Below, one piece after another: positions 45,712-53,399 of a stretch of DNA of 64,000 nucleotides. Source of the stretch: ENR-C587 sp942493235 (GTDB lineage Bacteria; Bacteroidota; Ignavibacteria; Kapaibacteriales; UBA2268); NCBI GenBank assembly GCA_942493235.1, contig OW818676.1, positions 2,914,001-2,978,000 on the forward strand. The letters are read 5' to 3'. The position numbers were made by a program, and so were the translations under genes. Under the pieces are notes generated by a model. That model did no database searches. It saw only the letters and a list, made by a program, of their open reading frames with translations, and was not told where the DNA came from. Each line of letters opens with the position of its first letter. Within the stretch, counting starts at the first letter, position 1.

Positions 45712-47403
45712 TTATTTTAATCTGAATTCAATTGGTACTATTGTTCTACTATCGTTACTACACCCCATATCAAGTCCTGAATTATTAAAAGAATTAACTA
45801 CTCGCAAAACCTCAGCATCCATATCTTCATTTATACCTTTATCTATTTTGACATCCTTTAGTTTGCCGTTCTTGTTAAGAGTAAAGGCAACCCAAACCTG
45901 TCCGCTAACATTGTTCTTTATGCAGGATTCCGGATATTTTATATTTTTACGTACAAAGTCTAATAAGACATTAACCTTGGTAGTATTAAAGGGCATTGAA
46001 GTAGAATCTTTGGAATTAGTGGCTAATAATCTTTTTTTAATAACAGGGTCTTCCAAAGCTCTCCATTTATTTATGCTTCCGAATTGAACGCGTAATATAC
46101 TATGTTCGTAAGCACGAATCCCATTCGGATTTTCAATCAATGTGCATTTCCCTAAGTTTCTTACAATTTCTTCAGCTTTTTCATCAAAACCATAGCCAAC
46201 TTTCGATTTCCATTCCCCTCCGGCAATTTTGCCGTTAATTGCTTTAATATAAATAACATTGCCATCTTTATCGGTAATCTTTCTTACATTAATAGCAGCA
46301 CAGTCGATACCAGCATTTACGGCTTCCGGTGGTAAATCTCGAATATCTTGAATTTTACTTAGTAAATCATAGTTTTCCAAATATCTGCGAATTGTTTTTG
46401 TCCGTGGTACTATTTTCCCATTATCATCATCATAACCTGTCCAAGGTATTATTTTTCCATTATCATCAAAATAACAGTATTCGGTATATTTTGCATATTT
46501 ATCGTCTGCCGATACAGGATTGTTTTGCTTATTATTACAAGCAAACGCAAAGAATAAAATTGCAGATAACGGAATAAACATTAGATATCTAATATATTCC
46601 GATTTTCGAGAATTGTTTTTGTTAAGCATTTTAAACCTCTTTTTTATCATTGACATACTAAATGAGTTGACTGGTGCGGCGAAGAGGTTTTTAATTGTTG
46701 CAGAAAGCATTAGCTTTTTATAGTCTTCTTTTCTAACTCCTTGATTAATAATTAAATTATCGGCTGTAAATTCGTGGTTTTCACGTAAAGCTTTTTCGTA
46801 AAGATATATAAAAGGATTAAGCCATAATATAGATTTTATAATTGATACAAATAGTAAATCTAATGAATGATAATTGTCAATATGAATTTTCTCATGCTTG
46901 AAAATTTCACAGAAGTCTTTTGATTCGTAAATTGATTTACTTACAAATATACTTTTTATAAATGAAAACGCGGGAATTTCTTTATTTATTATATATAAAT
47001 CTGTACTATCGTGCTCAGCATGAACTGCTTTTATTTTCAATAGGTTAATCCTAATTACCGAATATAAATAAACAGTGATAAATATTGAACTGAATAATAT
47101 AAATATTAGCATAGCTAAGCTATTATAATTTAATTCACTTAACTGCAATGTATGAGCAGGAGCATTAGCATAGACCACTATTCCCTGAATATAATCATTA
47201 TTATAGATTGAATTGGCGGAAATAGATTCCGTAGATAGCGATATATTAATTATTGGAATTACAAGACTTAGCAATAATGTAAGTAGCAAATAAATGCGGT
47301 TTAATGTAAAGAATGTATTTTTGCGTAAAAGCAAATAATATAATCCATAGAACACTCCGGTACAGAGCGATGATTTTACCAAATAACTTAAAAACTCATT
47401 CAT
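45712..47403 (-). CDS. M56 (BlaR1-like) membrane metallopeptidase fused to a TonB-like ectodomain, copy 1
   Basis: This 563-residue protein has the same build as the 42968-44617 protein. Four helices carry the zinc motif H170-EKI-H174; a fifth segment ends FFAFAC at Cys289 and precedes NNKQNNPVSADDKY. The ectodomain carries an extra repeat, GKIIPWTGYDDDNGKIVPRTK, absent from copy 2. A C-terminal TonB-type domain follows (KYPESCIKNNVSGQVWVAFTLNKNGKLKDVKI). Beyond residue 310 the two copies diverge strongly although their peptidase parts are nearly identical. It lies downstream of blaI with 252 bp between. The inferred role is a membrane sensor that inactivates BlaI. Confidence 0.9.
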   Translation of the reverse strand: MNEFLSYLVKSSLCTGVFYGLYYLLLRKNTFFTLNRIYLLLTLLLSLVIPIINISLSTESISANSIYNNDYIQGIVVYANAPAHTLQLSELNYNSLAMLIFILFSSIFITVYLYSVIRINLLKIKAVHAEHDSTDLYIINKEIPAFSFIKSIFVSKSIYESKDFCEIFKHEKIHIDNYHSLDLLFVSIIKSILWLNPFIYLYEKALRENHEFTADNLIINQGVRKEDYKKLMLSATIKNLFAAPVNSFSMSMIKKRFKMLNKNNSRKSEYIRYLMFIPLSAILFFAFACNNKQNNPVSADDKYAKYTEYCYFDDNGKIIPWTGYDDDNGKIVPRTKTIRRYLENYDLLSKIQDIRDLPPEAVNAGIDCAAINVRKITDKDGNVIYIKAINGKIAGGEWKSKVGYGFDEKAEEIVRNLGKCTLIENPNGIRAYEHSILRVQFGSINKWRALEDPVIKKRLLATNSKDSTSMPFNTTKVNVLLDFVRKNIKYPESCIKNNVSGQVWVAFTLNKNGKLKDVKIDKGINEDMDAEVLRVVNSFNNSGLDMGCSNDSRTIVPIEFRLK

Positions 47404-47655
47404 ATTTAAACCGTATTTTATTTTATAATTTATCGATTATTTTATATAACACATTAATATTGATCATCATTAGGTTAAATTTAAAATTCTATAAACAATC
47501 AAAGAGCAAAGAGACTTTGCTTCTATATCATTCTTACGAATAAAAGTATCGCTGTCTTCATTACATTACTTAAAGCAATGGAATTCATCTGCTTAATTAT
47601 TTCCACCCTACTTACGTATAATACGCAAGCAGGATGAAAATATGCGATGAGAAAA

Positions 47656-48027
47656 CTAATCATTATTATAGTCGTTATCCGTTAGCATATTTTGAATTTC
47701 TTCAAGCTCTGCTACAGATAAATTTCCTTCTTTAGCAAAGAAAGAAACCAAACCGCTATAAGAATCCCCGAAATAATTCTTTACGAAATTCTTCAAAAAG
47801 GATTTGCTGTAATCGCTTTTTGATACAGTCGGGAAATACATATAGCTCCCGCCAAAGTCTTTGTGAGAAATGAATCCCTTTTTTTCCAGAATTCTAATAA
47901 TCGTAGAAACCGTATTGTATGCCGGCTTAGGTTCTGGAAATATTTCAACTACATTCTTCACAAATCCCTCTTGCAGACTCCATAGAATCTGCATTACTTC
48001 TTCTTCCGCTCTTGTCAACTCTTTCAT
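47656..48027 (-). CDS. blaI: BlaI/MecI/CopY family transcriptional repressor
   Basis: This 123-residue winged-helix repressor begins MKELTRAEEEVMQILWSLQEGFVKNVVEIFPEPKPAYNTVSTIIRILEKKGFISHKDFG, the DNA-binding domain of the BlaI family. A helical dimerisation tail carries the usual protease-sensitive region near 100 (SYSGLVSFFAKEGNLS). ATG 48027 is preferred over an ATG 12 codons upstream because it matches the family start and lies just after the -7 element, which implies a leaderless transcript. It heads a cluster with two M56 peptidases and a TonB-like lipoprotein. Operator-like half-sites overlap its promoter (48062-48103), so self-repression is likely. Confidence 0.93.
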   Translation of the reverse strand: MKELTRAEEEVMQILWSLQEGFVKNVVEIFPEPKPAYNTVSTIIRILEKKGFISHKDFGGSYMYFPTVSKSDYSKSFLKNFVKNYFGDSYSGLVSFFAKEGNLSVAELEEIQNMLTDNDYNND

Positions 48028-48032
48028 AATTA

Positions 48033-48064
48033 CAAATATAATACATTTTAAAACAGAATGCAAC
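48033..48064 (-). promoter_or_regulatory. blaI promoter (Bacteroidota type)
   Basis: On the minus strand GTTG (48064-48061, three of four match TTTG), a 20-bp spacer and a perfect TATATTTG (48040-48033) precede the ATG at 48027 by 5 bp. The -33 element overlaps the first operator-like half-site. Confidence 0.7.
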
Positions 48065-48103
48065 TAATATTTTAGTTAAATAACTAATTTATTAGTTAAC
48101 TAA
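48062..48103. promoter_or_regulatory. Operator-like cluster of AACTAA / TTAGTT half-sites upstream of blaI
   Basis: The six-base half-site occurs in alternating orientation at 48062 (AACTAA), 48072 (TTAGTT), 48082 (AACTAA), 48092 (TTAGTT) and 48098 (AACTAA). The first four start exactly 10 bp apart, one helical turn. Two perfect palindromes result: AACTAATTTATTAGTT and ATTAGTTAACTAAT. BlaI-family dimers bind such dyads next to their own promoters. Binding by this BlaI is inferred. Confidence 0.65.
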
Positions 48104-48251
48104 TCTTAAATAATTGATTTATATAGTGATATGTTATATATAAATATTTATTATTGTACCGGAATAATAATCAAATGACAAAAGAAAAGTGTATTTTTTC
48201 TGCTTTAGGTAACTAAGAAAGTTGAAAATAATTGATATAGTAATTATAAGA

Positions 48252-48557
48252 TTCTTCGCTATTATGTGTGAGTAAGCAAATATAGAAATCTTTCTTACAA
48301 CAGCGTTAGCTGTTGAACATCGGTAATAAACATTGTTTAGTCCCTACACTCTTTTTTCTCTTTTTGTCGTTAAAAGAAGAGAGTGATGGTGGAGTATCTC
48401 ATTATTTTACCAACGTTTAACTCCTAACGGAGTTAAAATATAAAATCATTGATGTTTATCAAATAATATATCCAAAATCAATATTTGATATATTAAGGTT
48501 ATGATTATACTAATAACAAATATTTGCTAACCCACTTAAAATAGAGAAGCCCCAATT
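48252..48557 (+). repeat. MITE-like element, family 2 copy C (306 bp)
   Basis: It has the same length and orientation as copy A at 17275-17580 and is about 90% identical by eye. It includes both hairpins (AACAGC-GTTA-GCTGTT and TTAACTCC-TAAC-GGAGTTAA) and the CAATATTTGATATATTAAGG segment. The rest of the 48104-48856 gap is AT-rich; a weak GGAGTTAC/GTAACTT-like relic lies near 48630-48670. No gene is visible there. Confidence 0.8.
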
Positions 48558-48856
48558 ATAAGTAAAAGACAAAATACAAATTCTTGTTAAATTAATTTAT
48601 AAAATTTCTGACTTTGTAAATTAGCACCCTTAGGAGTTACATATTGGTAAAAGTATAACTTACGAAGTTAAAAATCAAAAATACAATTGTATTATAAATT
48701 CAGCAAAATCAGAGGTTCGGACTACAAATTTATCAACTCAATTATATCTCGTTAAAAAAATATACTGATTATTTCGCTTCATTTTTATAATTTTGTAAAT
48801 TAAAGTATTGAATATAGAAATAATAACATTTGTATAAATAATTGAACGACAAAATT

Positions 48857-50119
48857 ATGCTGAAAATCATAAGAGAAAATCCTGACAAAGTAAAAGAAAA
48901 TATTCGTAAAAAACTTGAAAAAGCTGATATTCAGCCAATTCTTAATCTTGACGAAAAACGCCGTGCAGCTATACAAGAAGTTGAAAAGCTGAAAAACTTG
49001 AGAAATACAACAAGCCAGGAAATTGCAAACCTTAAAAAGAGCAAAGAAAATGCCGACGATAAAATCGCCGAGATGAAACAAGTATCTGATAAAATCAAAG
49101 AGCTTGATGACCAATTAAGAACTATCGAAGAAGAATTAGACTTAATGGTACTAACTATTCCGAATATGCTTCATGATTCTGTTCCCGAAGGCAAAACACC
49201 CGAAGATAACCCTGTGATTCGCTCTTGGGGTTCTATAAAAGAAGAAGATACTACTGACCATATTGAGATATGCAAAAATTTAAGTTTAATTGATTTCGAA
49301 CGTGGTGCTAAAGTTTCAGGCAGTGGCTTCCATTTCTATACAGGCAGAGGTGCGGCTTTAGAAAGAGCCTTGATTAATTTTATGCTTGACTCGCACATTA
49401 ACAAACACGGCTATACAGAAATCATGCCACCGTTTATGGTTAACGAAGAGTCTATGAAGGGAACCGGTCAGTTACCGAAAATGGCGGAAGACATGTACAC
49501 TATGGAAAAAGATAATTTCCACATGATACCAACTGCCGAAGTGCCACTTACAAATTTCTATGCTCAGAATACACTTAATATTGAAGAAATGCCAATTAAA
49601 TTCTGCGGTTATTCACCGTGCTTCCGTCGCGAAGCCGGCAGTTACGGCAAAGATACACGCGGATTATTGAGACTTCATCAATTCAATAAAGTGGAATTAG
49701 TTAAATTCGCTCATCCGGACACTTCCTACGATGAGCTTGAATTATTGGTTGCAGATGTCGAAGACGTGCTTCAAACTCTCAATATTCCATACAGAGTGAT
49801 TTTATTATGCAGTGGCGATACCAGTTTCTCGTCTGCAAAAACTTATGACATTGAGGTTTGGTCACCGGCTGATAAAAAATGGCTTGAAGTCTCCAGCTGT
49901 TCTAATTTTGAAGATTTCCAAGCCCGTAGAGCAAACATCAGATTTAAACGTACTCCAAATACAAAACCTGAATTTATCCATACTCTAAACGGTAGTGGTC
50001 TTGCCACTCCAAGATTGTTAGTTGCGATTTTAGAGAACTATATTCAAGCAGACGGCACTTTAATAGTTCCCGAACCATTGAGAAAATATACCGGCTTTGA
50101 CAAAGTTGAAAAAGCTTAG
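48857..50119 (+). CDS. serS: Seryl-tRNA synthetase
   Basis: This 420-residue class II synthetase charges tRNA-Ser and the selenocysteine tRNA. It starts at ATG 48857 (MLKIIRENPDKVKENI), the standard SerRS start; an upstream TTG adds five residues and is rejected. A long antiparallel coiled coil (about 25-100) grips the tRNA. The catalytic core has motif 2 (CFRREAGSYGKDTRGLLRLHQF) and motif 3 (LNGSGLATPRLLVAILENY). The length is typical. A strong terminator follows, so the gene is monocistronic. Confidence 0.97.
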   Translation: MLKIIRENPDKVKENIRKKLEKADIQPILNLDEKRRAAIQEVEKLKNLRNTTSQEIANLKKSKENADDKIAEMKQVSDKIKELDDQLRTIEEELDLMVLTIPNMLHDSVPEGKTPEDNPVIRSWGSIKEEDTTDHIEICKNLSLIDFERGAKVSGSGFHFYTGRGAALERALINFMLDSHINKHGYTEIMPPFMVNEESMKGTGQLPKMAEDMYTMEKDNFHMIPTAEVPLTNFYAQNTLNIEEMPIKFCGYSPCFRREAGSYGKDTRGLLRLHQFNKVELVKFAHPDTSYDELELLVADVEDVLQTLNIPYRVILLCSGDTSFSSAKTYDIEVWSPADKKWLEVSSCSNFEDFQARRANIRFKRTPNTKPEFIHTLNGSGLATPRLLVAILENYIQADGTLIVPEPLRKYTGFDKVEKA

Positions 50120-50137
50120 TTTTTCAACTTATTTTTT

Positions 50138-50178
50138 AAAAAACCTCTCATCACTCTTACTAATGATGAGAGGTTTTT
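50138..50178 (+). terminator. Rho-independent terminator of serS
   Basis: AAACCTCTCATCA and TGATGAGAGGTTT form a 13-bp stem around CTCTTACTAA, followed by TTATTATT, about 20 bp after the serS stop. Confidence 0.9.
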
Positions 50179-50626
50179 ATTATTACTACAATATAAATAC
50201 ACTAACATTTGGCAATAGAATAGTTTACAAATATATGAATACTTGTAAACTATTCTATTGACTGTGCTATACCGGAATTATATTCAGCTATTAACCGTAT
50301 AAAAATAGACCCTAAACATTGAATAATACTATAATGACTATTTAAATATAATATCATAGTAGATTTTGAATACTTACTTTTCAATTAACAACTAATTGAG
50401 TAATGTAAACATAAAACACTACAAAACAATAGTTTATATAAATAATCGATAAATATCAAATTTTAAATATTTGAGAATATTTAATAAATAATTTTATTAT
50501 TATGTCGATATTCTTTAAATTAGTAATTCAGAATAATACAAGTTTTGCATGTATATATATTCTGAAAAATACTTTTGAAAATGAAATAGACAGTGTTTGC
50601 TATAAATATACATTAATAGGTGTGAA
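50179..50626. other. AT-rich intergenic region with one long perfect inverted repeat
   Basis: An 18-bp perfect inverted repeat (CAATAGAATAGTTTACAA at 50213-50230 and its complement at 50243-50260) has a 12-nt loop. It has no G-C clamp or T-run, so it is a poor terminator. The rest up to the chemotaxis gene is AT-rich without a consensus promoter or gene that I can support. Confidence 0.6.
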
Positions 50627-53032
50627 ATGAAAATAGGTGCAAAATTAATTACAGGTTTTTCTGTAATTTTAGTAATTCTTTTAGCTGTAGGCTTATATGC
50701 TTTCTTTACTTTAGGTAGTTTAAAGGAAGATATGGAATTGACACTAAATGACAGGTACATAAAAGTACAGAGGATATACGAATTAGAGGTTTCAGCGTTT
50801 AAAAATGGAATTAGTTTAAGAAATATTATTTTAGAAACTAATCCAGAAATTGTTGGTCAATTAAATAAAGAAATCTCAACCAGAACTGCTCAGTCCGATG
50901 TTATCTTAGATTCTTTAGACAAAACTCTTTCAACAGTAAAGGGAAGAGAATTATATAAAGAATTGAAAACGACTTACAATACTTATAATACTTTAAGAGA
51001 AAATGTTACTCAGTTAGCAGTAGCAAATAAAAAAGCCGATGCCACTATCCAGCTATTTGGTCAAATGAAAGTAGAAACCGGTAAATATGTGTCAAGCTTA
51101 GCTTCTATCAAAACATATCTGATTAAAGTAATGAATGATGCCGGAACCAAATCAATGGATGCAGTCAATAATGCCAATACAATTATAGTAATTGTAATTA
51201 TAATAGCTATTGCATTGGGCTTATTTATCGCACTATTTATAACCGGAATGATTACTAAACCAATTAATAAATTAATTGAAGTCGCCGATAGCATTGCCGA
51301 CGGTAATATGGATATTTCTCTTGATACCGAAAAGAAAGATGAGACCGGAGTATTGAACCGAGCAATGAAGAAGATGGGTGATTCAATTCAGTCATTGGTA
51401 GCAGATGCCAATCATTTAGCCGATTCGGCAATAGCAGGAAAATTAGATATTAGAGCCGATGCAAATAAATATAAGGGTGAATACAAAAATTTGATAGCCG
51501 GACTAAATAATACATTAGACGCAATTATTAATCCTCTAAACGTTACGGCTGAATATGTTGACAGAATTTCAAAAGGTGATATTCCTCCGCTATTAACTGA
51601 CGATGCAAAGGGTGATTTCAACGAAATTAAAAACAATATGAATCAATTGATTGATACGATAAAAGGACTAAAGCAAGATGTAGAGTTTTTAATGGCTGGT
51701 GTAGGAGAGGGCAAAGTCTCTACTACTCGTGCTGATGCACATAAACATCTTGGAGTATATCGTAACATAGTCGAAGGATTTAATCAAACATTAGAATTAG
51801 TTTCCGAGCCAATAAATGAAGAATTAGAGGTTCTCTCTAAGTTAGCTCTGGGTCAATTAGAAGTTAGAATGGTTAAGACATATAAAGGCGATTTTAACCT
51901 ACTAAAAGATAATTTGAATACTACTATTGATTCTTTACCATTAACTGAAACAATGAGAGTAATGGCTCGAATGGCTGAAGGTGATTTAACAAGTAAAATG
52001 AGCGGAAATTACAAAGGCGAGAGCTTAAAGCTTATGAATTCTGTTAATGACACTATAGATTCACTTAACGAAATTCTCTATCAGGTACGTACTACAGTTG
52101 ACGAAGTTACTCGTGGAGCTATGCAGGTCTCTGATGCCTCTACTGCTTTATCACAGGGTGCTACGGAGCAAGCAGCTTCGCTTGAAGAAATCACTTCATC
52201 TATGACTGAAATCGGCTCTCAGACACGTTTAAATGCTGAAAATGCAAATCAAGCAAATTCACTTTCTTTTGAAGCTCGAAGCGGTGCTGAAAGAGGTAAC
52301 ACTGAAATGGCTCAGCTGAACACCGCAATGTCAGAAATTAACGAATCAAGTAAAAATATTTCGAAGATTATTAAAGTAATTGATGAAATTGCATTCCAAA
52401 CAAACTTGCTTGCACTTAATGCCGCAGTTGAAGCTGCCAGAGCAGGCCGCCATGGTAAAGGATTTGCAGTTGTTGCCGAAGAAGTTCGTAACTTAGCAGC
52501 ACGTAGTGCTACTGCCGCAAAAGAAACCGCAGAACTTATTGAAAATAGTATTAAAACTGTTGAACAGGGCTCGTCTCTGGCGGGTAAAACCGGCGAAGCA
52601 TTGGAAGAGATCAAGAACAGCTCTGTCAAAGTAGCAGATATAGTTGCCGAGATTACTACATCATCAAATGAACAAGCTCAGGGTATAGCTCAAATTAATG
52701 AAGGGCTTACTCAAATTGATAAAGTAACTCAGACCAATACTGCTTCTGCTGAAGAATCAGCATCTGCTTCCGAAGAATTATCAGGTCAAGCTAATCAATT
52801 ACGTCAATTAATCGAGAGATTCAAATTGGCACATCAATCAAATGATACTTATAGACCAAATTATAATAAACCTAATCAAATGGGGGGTAAAAAAGCAGGC
52901 AGAGCTTTGGCTCCGACTTCTTATGACGAATACTTAGACGATGGTTATAGCAATCGTAAGCCTTCATCTAACCCCAAAATTGATGCTAGGGACATTATCA
53001 AACTTGACGAAGACGATTTCGGGAAATACTAA
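50627..53032 (+). CDS. Methyl-accepting chemotaxis protein with multiple HAMP-like segments
   Basis: This 801-residue receptor has a membrane helix at about 7-28, a four-helix-bundle periplasmic domain (about 35-180), a second helix (about 187-210) and a HAMP domain (KPINKLIEVADSIADGNMDISLD). Several further HAMP-like repeats follow (LAGLNNTLDAIINPLNVTAEYV, GKVSTTRADAHKHLGVYR, ALGQLEVRMVKTYKG, AEGDLTSKMSGNYKG). The cytoplasmic hairpin carries the invariant tip DEIAFQTNLLALNAAVEAARAG and KGFAVVAEEVRNLA. Poly-HAMP arrays of this type relay signals over a long distance. The polar tail ends DEDDFGKY and lacks the CheR-docking NWETF pentapeptide. No other chemotaxis genes are adjacent. Confidence 0.95.
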   Translation: MKIGAKLITGFSVILVILLAVGLYAFFTLGSLKEDMELTLNDRYIKVQRIYELEVSAFKNGISLRNIILETNPEIVGQLNKEISTRTAQSDVILDSLDKTLSTVKGRELYKELKTTYNTYNTLRENVTQLAVANKKADATIQLFGQMKVETGKYVSSLASIKTYLIKVMNDAGTKSMDAVNNANTIIVIVIIIAIALGLFIALFITGMITKPINKLIEVADSIADGNMDISLDTEKKDETGVLNRAMKKMGDSIQSLVADANHLADSAIAGKLDIRADANKYKGEYKNLIAGLNNTLDAIINPLNVTAEYVDRISKGDIPPLLTDDAKGDFNEIKNNMNQLIDTIKGLKQDVEFLMAGVGEGKVSTTRADAHKHLGVYRNIVEGFNQTLELVSEPINEELEVLSKLALGQLEVRMVKTYKGDFNLLKDNLNTTIDSLPLTETMRVMARMAEGDLTSKMSGNYKGESLKLMNSVNDTIDSLNEILYQVRTTVDEVTRGAMQVSDASTALSQGATEQAASLEEITSSMTEIGSQTRLNAENANQANSLSFEARSGAERGNTEMAQLNTAMSEINESSKNISKIIKVIDEIAFQTNLLALNAAVEAARAGRHGKGFAVVAEEVRNLAARSATAAKETAELIENSIKTVEQGSSLAGKTGEALEEIKNSSVKVADIVAEITTSSNEQAQGIAQINEGLTQIDKVTQTNTASAEESASASEELSGQANQLRQLIERFKLAHQSNDTYRPNYNKPNQMGGKKAGRALAPTSYDEYLDDGYSNRKPSSNPKIDARDIIKLDEDDFGKY

Positions 53033-53078
53033 TTGAAAATATTAATAAAAGAAGAATATTATATTAATTAAGATAAAA

Positions 53079-53113
53079 AAAGCGGGACAGTATGTTTATT
53101 GTTCCGCTTTTTT
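53079..53113 (+). terminator. Rho-independent terminator of the chemotaxis receptor
   Basis: AGCGGGAC pairs with GTTCCGCT (one G-U), flanked by an A-run and followed by six T. It lies about 45 bp after the stop. Confidence 0.85.
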
Positions 53114-53399
53114 ATAACACAAGCCACTTGAAAAGTGAATATTTCGGTAAATGGGTTAGTATTCATCAGTTTTATCAATGAGTAGAGTTCTGGGCAAATA
53201 CAATTGTAGAAGAAAAAGAGTATTTCAAATTCACAATTGAGCCATATCAATTCTCTTTTTAAAACGACCTAAGTCATGAATTTATAACAAAAAATTTATT
53301 TCAAACAGAATTATATATCATTGATAGAAACCAGTGATTGTAGTACTTATACACCAATATCCCCCCTCCCGACTACTGCCGAGAGGGAGTATAAATATA
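53114..53399. other. Convergent intergenic region after the receptor gene
   Basis: No gene is visible. A short hairpin CCCTCCCGAC..GCCGAGAGGG near 53364-53389, of the dispersed GC-rich type, lies just past the fumC stop; it has no T-run on the minus strand. Confidence 0.5.

Noticed and set aside
48028..48063. Upstream ATG of blaI as the start
   Set aside because: The family starts at MKELTRAEE, and the extension reads through the promoter -7 box.
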